A DNA stretch of 61,596 nt from the IMG/VR virus record IMGVR_UViG_3300005366_000004, positions 1-61,596 of that record. The stretch is one strand, 5' to 3'. The first letter of the stretch is position 1. Every line of letters begins with the position of its first letter. Below are positions 13,074 through 22,611 of the stretch, one piece after another. This stretch comes from a virus. The position numbers and the translations under genes were made by a program. Under the pieces are notes generated by a model. That model was not told the origin of the DNA. It worked only from the letters and a program-made list of their open reading frames with translations, and made no database searches.

Positions 13074-15448
13074 TCACTCGTGTTACCACTTGATAACATG
13101 GAGTTAATGAACATTTGCTGTTTGATTGGGTCATAAACCCCATTCAAGCGGGCTAATTCCTCAAGTCTCGACACCGTATCAGGGCCAGCAGCAAGAGCGT
13201 CATGCAGGTCATTTATTGCCAAGCCATTCTGCCACTTGTCAAGAACTGTCGGAATCGCCTTTGTTGGACGCTTGAACATCTCCAGCCATCCTCCAAACTG
13301 TTGCCCCTCACTGGCGTTTGCCATGGTTGGAGAACCAATCGGCGGCTTCATCCCTTGAGCGCGAAAGATGTCCAATGCGCCACCAAAAGGTGCAACATCA
13401 CCGCCAGCGGCACGGATAGCTTCCATCAAGTTAGCCTCTTGAATATCATTCCCCGCTACCTCATTAGCAAAACGTGACCCAGCAGTCGGCAATTCACCAG
13501 AAAGCTTGTCCCTCGATGCTGCCTCATACTTCCGGCGCAAGTCTTGAGCGAGGAATCGCTTCACGATGTCAGGATTCTGCGCGCCGAGTGTGGTTGCAGT
13601 GCGAGACACCACCGAAGGCGTCACGTCGGCGGGATCTTTCGGCAAAAAAGTCTCAGATTGCTGCTTGAAGTCGTTGCTTTGTGCGAGCTTGCCGACTTGA
13701 CTTGCCTCCAGTGGCTCAATCACGTCCTGCGTAATCTGCTTATACTTCTCGCGACCGGCGGCGATGTCGGGGCTGACATCTTTGATCAGCGAATCCAAGT
13801 TCTTCACATGTGGCCCGAGTACGCCAGCCTGTGTCTTATCAAAAGGAGTCGGCTGGAATGGCAAATCCAGTTTGTCACGGTTCGCCTTGTAGACACTTTC
13901 GAGCTGCGAAGGGTAGAAAATCATCTCTCCGTTCGGGGCTAACTCGTCGCGGAAGGACTTCAAAATCTTCCCCTCCGTTGTGTTCGGATTCGCAAGGCGA
14001 ATTTGCTTGTCCAAATCAGACAGAAAACCGGAGACTTTACCTTGTACTTCCGGCAAATTCTTCTCGGCCAAAGCATCTTGAGCATCATAGAACTGACGTT
14101 CTGCGTCGATAGCCTCATCAAGCCGAGTGCGCGAGATGTCCTTAGCCTCATCCGATGCTTGCTGGTACTCCTTCGAGCGCTCAAGCTGATGCGTATAGCG
14201 TTGCGGGAATTTCGGTTGGCCCGGAACTGGGTAAAAATTCTTGGAAATCTGCTCTTGCTGGTTTGCGTCAGCGCCCAATTTCCCCGAAATCTGACTTGCT
14301 AGATTGCGAGAGTTGATCCTGTCGTCCCAAATATTCTTTGTTGCTGACACCTGATCGGCCAAATTCATGGCCTCGGCATCGCTTGATCTAGCGGATTGAT
14401 AGTTCGGGCGCACGGCCTCTGTGCGTTCCTTTCTCGCTTGATCAATCGCGTCTCTTGCGGCTTTCTGGAACAGACCAGCCAAAGTATCAGGATATGCCTC
14501 AGCAGGAGCAATCGTATTGATCGCGTTGCCGACGAGTGTTCTGTTGGCGTCAGGCCGCGCCTGCATAATCGATGTCAGGCCGCCTGGTCTCCCTGCGCGG
14601 TCGGATTGTTCAGCAAGACGCTGCTGCGTCTGCATCTTAGGATTCTGTCCGGTGACTTTCTGGATCGCCTCATATCCTGTGATTGGCGACCCTTTTTCCG
14701 CCGCCATCTTCGCCAGCGCGCCTGCTTGCTGCCATTGTTGCGGCGTGACACCATTGGCCGCCGCTGCTACACGATCCCCGGCAGTTCCACGAGTTGCAGG
14801 TAAACCGCCGAGAAGCGCCCCGCCGCCGAACGTGCCGCCGATCTTGATCAGATTATCAAGCGATTGATTGCCGGTATTCACGTCATGCAGTGCGTTGTAA
14901 CCAATACCAGCGCCAAGTCCAGACATACCAGTTGACGCAACGTCGCGCACTATTGGCTTGATAAGTCCGCGCTGCGCGTTTTTGAGAACCGCAGAAGGTC
15001 TGAGTCCTCCCCCGGTGAATGCCTGAGTCGTAAAATCCACCAACCGCCCAGCGGCATCCGTCGGCGCATAGTCGTCATTGATGAGGCCAGCCTTCCGGAA
15101 CATCATGTTCCAGACGCTCAATTTTTCCGGATCTGTTACTTCGGGCAACTGATCAGTATTCAACACGCCGAATTTGTGCCCAAGATAGCCAGCGCCAGCC
15201 TTTGCAAGATTACCGACAGCCACAATCCCGCGTGGGATGGTATCCAGAAGATTAGCAACGCCCGAACCAGCGGAATATCTGACAGCAGTGTCAAACTTCC
15301 CGGCATCCTGAACACCCTCAAGCCGAGCTTTGAATTTGTCCGGCGTGAATCCCTCTTGCAAAAGATAGTCGTTGATGTGTTCCGGAGGCGCACCCTTGGA
15401 TGCCATCAATTCAACATTCTTCCGAACGCGGTCAAAGTCGTTTTTCAT
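13070..15448 (-). CDS. Large internal virion/ejection protein
   Basis: 792 residues. Starts with a small helical domain (NDYLLQEGFTPDKFKARLEGV), then Gly/Ala-rich hydrophobic stretches (~85-220: GIVAVGNLAKAGAGYLGHK, GMSGLGAGIGYNALHD, GGTFGGGALLGGLP) and long charged helices to the end. That pattern (amphipathic Gly/Ala membrane-active segments plus helices) is typical of podovirus ejection proteins delivered with the DNA. It is the last of three consecutive candidates and starts within an ATGA overlap. No lytic transglycosylase motif is seen. Function inferred from position and composition. Confidence 0.65.
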   Translation of the reverse strand: MKNDFDRVRKNVELMASKGAPPEHINDYLLQEGFTPDKFKARLEGVQDAGKFDTAVRYSAGSGVANLLDTIPRGIVAVGNLAKAGAGYLGHKFGVLNTDQLPEVTDPEKLSVWNMMFRKAGLINDDYAPTDAAGRLVDFTTQAFTGGGLRPSAVLKNAQRGLIKPIVRDVASTGMSGLGAGIGYNALHDVNTGNQSLDNLIKIGGTFGGGALLGGLPATRGTAGDRVAAAANGVTPQQWQQAGALAKMAAEKGSPITGYEAIQKVTGQNPKMQTQQRLAEQSDRAGRPGGLTSIMQARPDANRTLVGNAINTIAPAEAYPDTLAGLFQKAARDAIDQARKERTEAVRPNYQSARSSDAEAMNLADQVSATKNIWDDRINSRNLASQISGKLGADANQQEQISKNFYPVPGQPKFPQRYTHQLERSKEYQQASDEAKDISRTRLDEAIDAERQFYDAQDALAEKNLPEVQGKVSGFLSDLDKQIRLANPNTTEGKILKSFRDELAPNGEMIFYPSQLESVYKANRDKLDLPFQPTPFDKTQAGVLGPHVKNLDSLIKDVSPDIAAGREKYKQITQDVIEPLEASQVGKLAQSNDFKQQSETFLPKDPADVTPSVVSRTATTLGAQNPDIVKRFLAQDLRRKYEAASRDKLSGELPTAGSRFANEVAGNDIQEANLMEAIRAAGGDVAPFGGALDIFRAQGMKPPIGSPTMANASEGQQFGGWLEMFKRPTKAIPTVLDKWQNGLAINDLHDALAAGPDTVSRLEELARLNGVYDPIKQQMFINSMLSSGNTSD

Positions 15449-17052
15449 TTTTTCAGCCTGACTCCATAAAGTTGCTGATAATCCACCTTGCCGCTATTTG
15501 ATGGCTGCATTGGAGCCGGTGACTGCGGCTTCTCCACCTTCGGAACGTATGCCGGAGGAACATCTACCGTCAACGGGTACGGAGCATTGATGCCGGATGC
15601 CCGCTTGTTGTGCTGCTCAATAGCCCTGATGGAAATCTCTCGATTAAATTTGAGCAGTTCAGGCAACGCATTCGGATCTTTCCCAATTGTGCCGAGAATC
15701 GTATCGAGTCGTTTTGCGTCGGCGTCAGTGGGGTTATATCCGAGCGCTTTTGCCTTTGCGAGCAGCGGCATGCCAAGCGTGGAGCGCAGGAAGTCAGTGT
15801 TCGTTACTTTATCCGGCGAAATCTCCATGCCAAACACGTTATTGAGCACCTTTGCGGTATCTGTCTTTAGATCCGCTCCAGAGCCGAGAATTGCCCCCTT
15901 CTGAATCAAATCCAGGCTCTTGTCGATAGCGCGCACGCCTTCCGCAAGATCTTCGGCTTTCTTCTGCCCCTCTGTTATATCTTTCCCCATGGTCGTGCCG
16001 AGACTTTTCTGGAACTGTTCCTCAACAGTGCTTTGGCCATATGAGGAGCCTTGACCGGATTGTTGCGAGCCACCCACCGGAGCGGCTAGATCGACTTGCC
16101 CCCGCACGACCCTGCCGTTCGGCAATTGGTAATTGACGCCAAACTGGCTTTCACCAGTTTTACGGGCATTTGCCAAAAGATCGGCGCGCACATTCCCAGG
16201 CAACTGTTCAAGCAGATCCTGACCTTGATAACGCGCCTCTTGATTGGCGTTGCCGCCATCCGTTGCCCCGTCAACAATTTGACCAATTGTCTTAGGATTG
16301 TATTTGCCATCGGATTTTTTGAGCAATTCGAGCGGTGCAATCGTATTCTTGTTTGTCGCCCTGATGGTTGCCTCTGTTTCTGCGCCCTTGATTTCTGCGT
16401 TCGCTTGCGGGAACCCGCGCTTTACGATGACGCTCCCATCCGGCGCAATATCAAATCCCTTAGTCGGATCAGCAATGTATTCGCGAGTCCCGTCAGGTTT
16501 GTCATAGAACGATCCTGGCTTACGCTCGAATCCCTCTTTTGCCATTTTGTACTCAGGAAGAATGTCCTTGCCAAAATACTTAAACAAGGCGACATCATCC
16601 GGGGACATATTTGCAAGATTGCCTCCCCTCCCTCCAGACGGGATTGCTGGCGCACCACTTGGCGGCGCAACATCGCCGTACATGCCGCTTCCAAGCTGTC
16701 CGGGCGCGGAGGCGGTTGGAGCACTTCCGCCGCTGGATAACAGACGGCTAGTAAGCATGTTGTCAATTTCTCGTTGACGCTGGAACTGAGCCGCTTGGAG
16801 CAATGCTTGCGTCACATGCGGGACATATGATGCCCGGAGCGCCTCTTGCTGCTTCTGCGCTTCGTTCATCGCCGCCAATGCATTACCGAACCCTTCCGCC
16901 GATGATCCGCTCTTTGTGGGAGAAAGAGCGCCAGCGGCATAGGCAAGCCATCCGCGATTCTGGTCGATTGGATCTTGCGCGAGCTTCGACAATACGCCGG
17001 TGATGTCCGTGCCGCCTAATTGAGAAAGTGCGCCTTGTTGTTCGTCAGCCAT
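15445..17052 (-). CDS. Internal virion/ejection protein
   Basis: 535 residues. The N-terminal ~90 residues carry GWLAYAAGALSPTKSGSSAEGFGNALAAMNEAQKQQEALR, a motif common to internal proteins of short-tailed phages with large genomes. A low-complexity Ser/Gly/Pro segment (~105-150) follows, then mixed helical sequence to a C-terminus with SIRAIEQHNKRASGI. It overlaps the next gene by 4 bases. Probably ejected or inside the capsid; inferred. Confidence 0.6.
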   Translation of the reverse strand: MADEQQGALSQLGGTDITGVLSKLAQDPIDQNRGWLAYAAGALSPTKSGSSAEGFGNALAAMNEAQKQQEALRASYVPHVTQALLQAAQFQRQREIDNMLTSRLLSSGGSAPTASAPGQLGSGMYGDVAPPSGAPAIPSGGRGGNLANMSPDDVALFKYFGKDILPEYKMAKEGFERKPGSFYDKPDGTREYIADPTKGFDIAPDGSVIVKRGFPQANAEIKGAETEATIRATNKNTIAPLELLKKSDGKYNPKTIGQIVDGATDGGNANQEARYQGQDLLEQLPGNVRADLLANARKTGESQFGVNYQLPNGRVVRGQVDLAAPVGGSQQSGQGSSYGQSTVEEQFQKSLGTTMGKDITEGQKKAEDLAEGVRAIDKSLDLIQKGAILGSGADLKTDTAKVLNNVFGMEISPDKVTNTDFLRSTLGMPLLAKAKALGYNPTDADAKRLDTILGTIGKDPNALPELLKFNREISIRAIEQHNKRASGINAPYPLTVDVPPAYVPKVEKPQSPAPMQPSNSGKVDYQQLYGVRLKK

Positions 17053-17076
17053 AATTCGTATCCTGTATCTTATGCG

Positions 17077-18336
17077 TCAGGAAAAAAGCTTGTCCCAAAG
17101 ACCGCTACTCTTCGCCAAACCAACACCGGCATTAATTTGATCCAACGTACTCGGACCATAGCCAGCCCCCTGCAACGGAGCAGAGGATGTCTGCGTGCTG
17201 GACGACGGTACGATATTGTTCTTGATCATGCCGCTCAACCATGTGAGATTGTTCTTGTCCCAATCCCGTTGGTTCAAGAAGTCTTGATAGCCAGTGTCCA
17301 AGCCCTTCTGATTCAGTTGCTGCTGCAGTGCGCCGATGCCACCCAAAGCATTCGCGTCATTGTTGCCCAGAGTCTGGCGCAACTGGCCGAGCGCACCTAA
17401 CTGCTGCGCCACCCCCAAACCAGCATTTGCGCCGATCTGCGCGCCTTGGTTCTGCAGATTTCCAGCGGAGATGTTGGCATTTGCTCCGAGCTGGCCGCCA
17501 CTAATCGCGGTATTCGCGCCGAGCTGACCGGCGTTGATTCCAACGCCAGACGCAAGCTGCCCCGCGCCAAGCGCGGTCTGTGCCCGCATCTGCTGCTGCT
17601 GTTGCTGTCGAGTGGCATCATTGCCAAAGATACCGGCTGCCGTGCCATAGCCGCTTTCCAGTGCCGCCGCCTGCTTGCCCGATATGTCGGCCTGCGCGTC
17701 ACGGATAGAGCGGCCAAGGATGTCAGCATTCCGCGTCGATCCGAACTGACCGCTTCCGATGAATTGATCCTGCACGCCGGGGATGATGTTTTCCATCAGA
17801 TTCTGATTCCCCAGGCGGCCAATCTCATTCACGACTGCCGAGGTATAGGGGGACATGTACTGTTGCCAGTTATTTGTCCACGTCTGCGCGGGTCCGGCGA
17901 CAGCAGCGTTCGCCTGCCGTCCTGCGCCGAGCGCATTACCATACGCAGCATTCCCGTATTGAACGGCCAGTTGATTTGCATTGCCACTGGCTGCAGATGC
18001 GATATCTGTGGCATTTGCTCCGTATTGCGCACCAGCACCGAGGCGAGCGTTAACATCGGGCATAACGCCGGAAGCAATGCCAGATGCCATGCCTACATCA
18101 GGTATCCAATTGCCTTGGTTGGTGCGGATCTGTTGGAATGCAGACTGTTGATCAGGGGTGAAGTCGGCCAGACGTTGCCCAGGATATGGCGTATATCCCT
18201 GATTGGCGAGACCGATTGCCTTACCAGCAAGCCCGGCCTGATAGTCGGCCAACCATTGCGGAATTTGCCCAACGTTCTGCGTGGTTGTGTTGACGTTCTG
18301 CGGCGCGGAACCTTGGGTTAGCCATTCAAGTGCCAT
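17077..18336 (-). CDS. Ala/Gly/Gln/Asn-rich ejection-type protein with repeats
   Basis: 419 residues, very low in charge. Contains repeated short blocks (ASGVGINAGQLGANTAISGGQLGANANISAGNLQNQGAQIGANAGLG) and a QQQQQQ run. The conserved start PQWLADYQAGLAGKAIGLANQGYTPYPGQRLADFTPDQQSAFQ is shared with proteins found upstream of ejection genes in podovirus-like phages. Likely a virion internal or tail-lumen protein. ATG follows the end of the previous late gene by one base. Confidence 0.6.
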   Translation of the reverse strand: MALEWLTQGSAPQNVNTTTQNVGQIPQWLADYQAGLAGKAIGLANQGYTPYPGQRLADFTPDQQSAFQQIRTNQGNWIPDVGMASGIASGVMPDVNARLGAGAQYGANATDIASAASGNANQLAVQYGNAAYGNALGAGRQANAAVAGPAQTWTNNWQQYMSPYTSAVVNEIGRLGNQNLMENIIPGVQDQFIGSGQFGSTRNADILGRSIRDAQADISGKQAAALESGYGTAAGIFGNDATRQQQQQQMRAQTALGAGQLASGVGINAGQLGANTAISGGQLGANANISAGNLQNQGAQIGANAGLGVAQQLGALGQLRQTLGNNDANALGGIGALQQQLNQKGLDTGYQDFLNQRDWDKNNLTWLSGMIKNNIVPSSSTQTSSAPLQGAGYGPSTLDQINAGVGLAKSSGLWDKLFS

Positions 18337-18337
18337 G

Positions 18338-19555
18338 TTATTTTCCTTTCATGCCATCGCGCATGTATTCGAGTGGAGATTTTGCGCGCGGAGGAATGTC
18401 GTTCGGATCGGTGGAACGGTGATGCTGGCGGACTGCGTGCATCATGCCGTGCAGGGCTTCCGCTCCCGCATCACTGCTGCCCGAGCCAAGCGCGCTCACA
18501 ACATCAGCGGGCACCATGAATTCCCCGCGAGATCCCATAATCGGCACATCATCCGACTGGCCATCCGAGATTTGCGACAATGCGCCCTTTACTTGGCCGC
18601 CGTGCGCCATCTTTGCGGGTTGATTCTGATTACCAAACCACATGTGCTCACCGCCTGTAATGGGAGCGCGGGCCAAGTCGCCTTGATATGGGTTTATAGT
18701 GTGATCGGGGAGCGTGTTGAAATACTGATTCGCCCATTGCTGCTGCGTTGGCGACCAGCTTCCACCGGCAGGGCCTATCCCAGAGAGTGCGCCAGATCCC
18801 GATCCAGTAGGGGCCGGGTTCTTGTTCTTCAGAAGACTGCCGATGATGTTAGCGCCGCTAGTGAGCAGACTTGGGTTATTCTTAACCGCATCCATTATCG
18901 ACGATAGCGCACCCCCGCCAGATAATGCGCTGCCCGAGCCTGCCAAATCGGCGGCGGTCAAACCTGAAAGGCCAGATCCAAGTTCACCGATGCCACCTGT
19001 TGTCCCCATGAGGGAGCCGACGCCCTCGGTTGTCGCGCCATAAGTTCCACTGCCAAGCGTCCCGAGTTCTCCGGTGGTGCCAGCCCATGGAGCTGTCGTT
19101 CCAGTCGCCGTCATGCCCTCTGCAGGGAGCGATGAGAACCCTCCTGCGGCCTCACTACCAGCGCCTGCCGCCCCTGCTGCGCCACCTGCAGCGCTACCCA
19201 ACGCGCCAACGCCGAAATACATTCCGACTGCAGGCAAAACGAAATCGTTGACAATCCCTCTTACGCCATCCCAAAAGGTGTCTTGCTCATACCTCTTTAA
19301 ACGGAATGGATTCTTATCGTCCCCCTGAGTGATCATGTAGCTATTGCCGGGGTGATCAGGGTCGGCAACGTTAATGTTGGAAACGTTGACCGGGCCATGA
19401 TAATCTTCATCACTACGCGCAAACGTTACTTGACCACTACCTAGCCCAGGAATGTCTATGGCATCAATATTCCCGCCAGAATAATAAGGGTCGCCACCAG
19501 TAACTTGATTTACTAGGTCGTTCCAAGTTTTATATCTGCTGAAGTCTAAAGGCAT
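18338..19555 (-). CDS. Gly-rich virion protein, probable ejection/internal protein
   Basis: 405 residues from ATG 19555, 2 bases after the stop of the 80-aa gene; the longer frame overlaps that gene without a ribosome site. A Gly/Ala/Ser/Thr-rich middle (~90-240) separates an N-terminal globular part from the C-terminal motif KMAHGGQVKGALSQISDGQSDDVPIMGSRGEFMVPADVV, which recurs at the C-termini of phage internal proteins. Role inferred. Confidence 0.6.
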   Translation of the reverse strand: MPLDFSRYKTWNDLVNQVTGGDPYYSGGNIDAIDIPGLGSGQVTFARSDEDYHGPVNVSNINVADPDHPGNSYMITQGDDKNPFRLKRYEQDTFWDGVRGIVNDFVLPAVGMYFGVGALGSAAGGAAGAAGAGSEAAGGFSSLPAEGMTATGTTAPWAGTTGELGTLGSGTYGATTEGVGSLMGTTGGIGELGSGLSGLTAADLAGSGSALSGGGALSSIMDAVKNNPSLLTSGANIIGSLLKNKNPAPTGSGSGALSGIGPAGGSWSPTQQQWANQYFNTLPDHTINPYQGDLARAPITGGEHMWFGNQNQPAKMAHGGQVKGALSQISDGQSDDVPIMGSRGEFMVPADVVSALGSGSSDAGAEALHGMMHAVRQHHRSTDPNDIPPRAKSPLEYMRDGMKGK

Positions 19556-19557
19556 GG

Positions 19558-19800
19558 CTATCCTTGAGCAATGTCCGATAACCGTTGAGCCCAAGATTGC
19601 CAATCATCGAATCCGTTCGGATTCGGCAATCCTTCTGCCTCAAGGTCTAAGATCTCGTACACCCTCAGCGCCCAAGATAGCCACTTATCTTCGCTTTCAG
19701 GGATACCAACATTATACTGTGCTAGTTCCTCAGTTACTACACCAGCCCATCGCATGAAGTCAATACCGATAGGGACAGGAGCGAAAAAATTTGTTGTCAT
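19558..19800 (-). CDS. 80-aa hypothetical virion-region protein
   Basis: Trp-containing helical protein (DFMRWAGVVTEELAQYNVGIPESEDKWLSWALRVYEI). It overlaps the nozzle-like gene by 4 bases, so is probably co-translated with tail genes. Short proteins of this kind recur beside gp10-like genes; function unknown. Confidence 0.6.
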   Translation of the reverse strand: MTTNFFAPVPIGIDFMRWAGVVTEELAQYNVGIPESEDKWLSWALRVYEILDLEAEGLPNPNGFDDWQSWAQRLSDIAQG

Positions 19801-21560
19801 CCGCGTTCGTCCCCAGGCTCGACAGTGACAAGCACTTGCCCCATCTCGAAATTGCCGCCGATGACGTTTGATTCAAACTTGATGGACATGATGCCTCTCT
19901 GCTCTCTTGGGTCGATGTGCTCAGTCGATGAGGTGAACGAATACGGGGCCGACTCGATATTCTCGCTGTTGGCGTAATTTCCACCCTCAACGTACATGTT
20001 CATCTCGCCGGACTGCACAAAGTCAGGCTCAACCCGAACAAGAGTTGTTTGCACGTTCGTCGGCATCAGGTTTTCCGCTGGGCCTGCAGTCTTATAAGAG
20101 AAATTTGCAGTAGTGACGTAGCTTTGAATTGCCGTCACATCTTGGCCGCTTATCTTGTCGTGTCCGGTCTCATGCTTCCACACCACATCCAATTGCTGGC
20201 TTTGCTGCGCTGCGGTCAGAACTCCAGTCGCGCTCCCATTTGTAATGGTTTCTCCGTTTGTGAATGGCACAGCCGTCCCGGCATCAACAAGATTCATTGA
20301 GCCAGGAAGGAGTCTAGCAATCGTTCCCGTTGCGCTCGACGACATTCCTGTGATCGTGTCACCTTCGCTGAATGATCCAACCAGCGGCGCGTAAGTGAGA
20401 TACACTGAATCGCGACTGTCCTCTATGCCAGCCATTACCGGGTAGCCTAAAAGCTGCGCCGACATTCCAGCACTGCGCCCAGCATGATTGTCATACCATG
20501 TCTGCTCGCGCACGTTGTAGATAATGACATCCGTGCATTCTGTTGCGGTTCCGCGAGGGTAAAACCACCAGATCTCCCCATATCGAGGAACCTTTACCCC
20601 CCATACTTTCTGCCGCTGCGAGTAGTTCAGGTTATCGAAGAACCAGTTCGCGTTCATCTGGTTCGGCAGCTCCTGCACAACGCCGTTATAGACATAGAAC
20701 CGGTCGATTCCGATCCAGAAGTACAGGCCGCTGTATTCCACCATGGAATGCTTCGACATTACGGAGATATCAGCGGACACCGTGTCGTATGTCCAGATTC
20801 TCGTTCCGCCAACAAACGTCACGCGGATGAGCGAATCGAGAGACCAGAACAGACCAGCCGGGGAGCCTGACCCGCCGCGCATCGGCATGCCTTTCACTAT
20901 CTTCGTACTGCACGGATTGGCAGAGTTCGCGAAGTTACCCCCGCCAGTTGTCCACCCGGTTGACGCAGAAAAGTCATTTGCATTCGAATTCCGGATTAGC
21001 CCGTTGCTGCCATAGACAAAAAGGAACGGCTGCAATACGGTGCAACCGCCCGATACCTGAATCACTCCAGAGCCGTCCGAGATCTGGGAAAATGCCGCTG
21101 TCCCGGTGATGTCGCCATAATAGATGCCTCCAGCCGTGTCACTGGAAATATCGTTCATGTCAGGCGTCGATGCAGCTATCAATGCGGTAAATGACCCGCC
21201 TGTGCTGCTGTACATGGCAGCGGTAGACCATGAGTAATTGTCGTTCTCGGTTAATCCCGACGGAGTGCGGTCGTATACAGCACCGCCAACGCCGTTATCG
21301 TCTACCTGCAGCCGCTGAATGCCCCATGGACTGAAGGAATGAATCGAGTTCGTCGAAAGTCGGCTATCTGTATAGATGGATCGGATGGGGCCGGTTAGCT
21401 TGTTGCTGATCGCGCTATAGCCGCCGATCTTCTTCGGCCTGCCACGCTGAAACCGTATCCATTGACCATCTGAATAGAAGTCCTTGTCGAACGAGGTCCC
21501 ATCCCGTTTGATCCCCGGTTTGCTGGTGATCTCGAATATCTTCTGGATCTGATCAGCCAT
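19797..21560 (-). CDS. Tail nozzle/hub protein (P22 gp10-like)
   Basis: 587 residues. The start RDGTSFDKDFYSDGQWIRFQRGRPKKIGGYSAISNKLTGPIRSIYTDSR is characteristic of podovirus tail nozzle / packaged-DNA stabilisation proteins, followed by a beta-propeller-like series (GLFWSLDSLIRVTFVGGTRIWTYDTVSADISVMSKHSMVEYSGLYFWIGIDRFYVYNGVVQELP). It should form the tail tube end below the adaptor ring. It overlaps the gp4-like adaptor gene by 8 bases. The length fits the family. Confidence 0.75.
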   Translation of the reverse strand: MADQIQKIFEITSKPGIKRDGTSFDKDFYSDGQWIRFQRGRPKKIGGYSAISNKLTGPIRSIYTDSRLSTNSIHSFSPWGIQRLQVDDNGVGGAVYDRTPSGLTENDNYSWSTAAMYSSTGGSFTALIAASTPDMNDISSDTAGGIYYGDITGTAAFSQISDGSGVIQVSGGCTVLQPFLFVYGSNGLIRNSNANDFSASTGWTTGGGNFANSANPCSTKIVKGMPMRGGSGSPAGLFWSLDSLIRVTFVGGTRIWTYDTVSADISVMSKHSMVEYSGLYFWIGIDRFYVYNGVVQELPNQMNANWFFDNLNYSQRQKVWGVKVPRYGEIWWFYPRGTATECTDVIIYNVREQTWYDNHAGRSAGMSAQLLGYPVMAGIEDSRDSVYLTYAPLVGSFSEGDTITGMSSSATGTIARLLPGSMNLVDAGTAVPFTNGETITNGSATGVLTAAQQSQQLDVVWKHETGHDKISGQDVTAIQSYVTTANFSYKTAGPAENLMPTNVQTTLVRVEPDFVQSGEMNMYVEGGNYANSENIESAPYSFTSSTEHIDPREQRGIMSIKFESNVIGGNFEMGQVLVTVEPGDERG

Positions 21561-22179
21561 TTACCGTTGTCCTGTCTGGAATTCGGTTATTGTTCTCGGC
21601 ATTGAATGCGGCTAGCCCTCGATCATACGTACCCTGCCACTTCTGCAATTCAGTGCCGTTCTTTGTCCACGTGTACGCTTGCACAAGAGTTGCCGCAAGC
21701 AGAAGCTGAGGCGCGTTCACAGTAAGCCAATTCGTTTGGTGTGAGCTATCCAGCGGCTGCAGGCGAACATGACACAACAGCTCAAAATTGAAGGCAGTGC
21801 TGGGCGTCGGAACTATCAGGAAATTGTCGAAGTTGTAGTCCGCATAAAAGCGCGGGCTTCCTGTGGAGGTCGGATTCGGCCAGTAATTGCGGCAATACTC
21901 ATAGGAACGCGGGAGGATTTCGACTCTGTTCCCAGATGCATCCGTGTAATTAAAGCTGATGTTATCGCGCCAGAATGCGGGCTTCGGCAGCGTGCTTTGG
22001 TTTGACTTGAATGTACCAGTAAGCGGAAGCTGAAACCCCAGGATCTTGAGTTCCGTAGCGAGCGTATTCTCTGCCAGCATGATGAAACGCGGGATTTGAG
22101 CGATTGTCGCAGCGTCAGCGCGCTCCAGGTAACTCTGAACGTCGCTAACCAGCGAATCGTACGTCATTGATGCGGACAT
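21553..22179 (-). CDS. Head-tail adaptor protein (gp6/gp4-like)
   Basis: 208 residues: YDSLVSDVQSYLERADAATIAQIPRFIMLAENTLATELKILGF at the N-terminus and PQLLLAATLVQAYTWTKNGTELQKWQGTYDRGLAAFNAENNNR at the C-terminus are the helical parts conserved in phage adaptor proteins that dock on the portal ring. Preceded in the operon by fibre genes, followed by the nozzle gene. Confidence 0.75.
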   Translation of the reverse strand: MSASMTYDSLVSDVQSYLERADAATIAQIPRFIMLAENTLATELKILGFQLPLTGTFKSNQSTLPKPAFWRDNISFNYTDASGNRVEILPRSYEYCRNYWPNPTSTGSPRFYADYNFDNFLIVPTPSTAFNFELLCHVRLQPLDSSHQTNWLTVNAPQLLLAATLVQAYTWTKNGTELQKWQGTYDRGLAAFNAENNNRIPDRTTVNG

Positions 22180-22182
22180 ATG

Positions 22183-22611
22183 TCACTCCGGAATAATCCA
22201 AACAGCAGATTGCGCCTGAAGGGCGAGCGCAAGTGCCTGCGCCAGTTCATCTTTCGTTACATCGACCGCGCTGTTATCGTGCAAGACCCAGGTGCATGAT
22301 GTTTGGCCGGTGATGTCCGCCACTTTCAGCGCCCGCGCCATGCGCTCTTGGCTGATCTCGTCGCCGTCGAAGACTTTTCCGTTCACCTCGACCGTGATTG
22401 CATCAACTATTGCTTGGCGCTGAGCCTTCAGCTCGTCGCGTGTTGGGGGCGGCAATTGAGGTGCGTACCCATCCGGCGCATCGATAACTTCGGCAGCCCC
22501 AATCACGTCGAACTGCATGTCCAAATCGCCGTTGCAGCGGTAGCGGTCGCTCAAAACCTCAACTGTATGAAATGGCCCGAACGTCTCGGTAGCGGTCTGA
22601 ATCAGTTTCAT
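22183..22611 (-). CDS. DUF4376-type protein, tail-fibre accessory
   Basis: 142 residues from ATG 22611, in ATGA overlap with the fibre-like gene. The C-terminal ~100 residues have the DUF4376 pattern (RDELKAQRQAIVDAITVEVNGKVFDGDEISQERMARALK, then WVLHDNSAVDVTKDELAQALALA). Members usually follow tail-fibre genes and may act in fibre assembly or attachment. Role inferred. Confidence 0.75.
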   Translation of the reverse strand: MKLIQTATETFGPFHTVEVLSDRYRCNGDLDMQFDVIGAAEVIDAPDGYAPQLPPPTRDELKAQRQAIVDAITVEVNGKVFDGDEISQERMARALKVADITGQTSCTWVLHDNSAVDVTKDELAQALALALQAQSAVWIIPE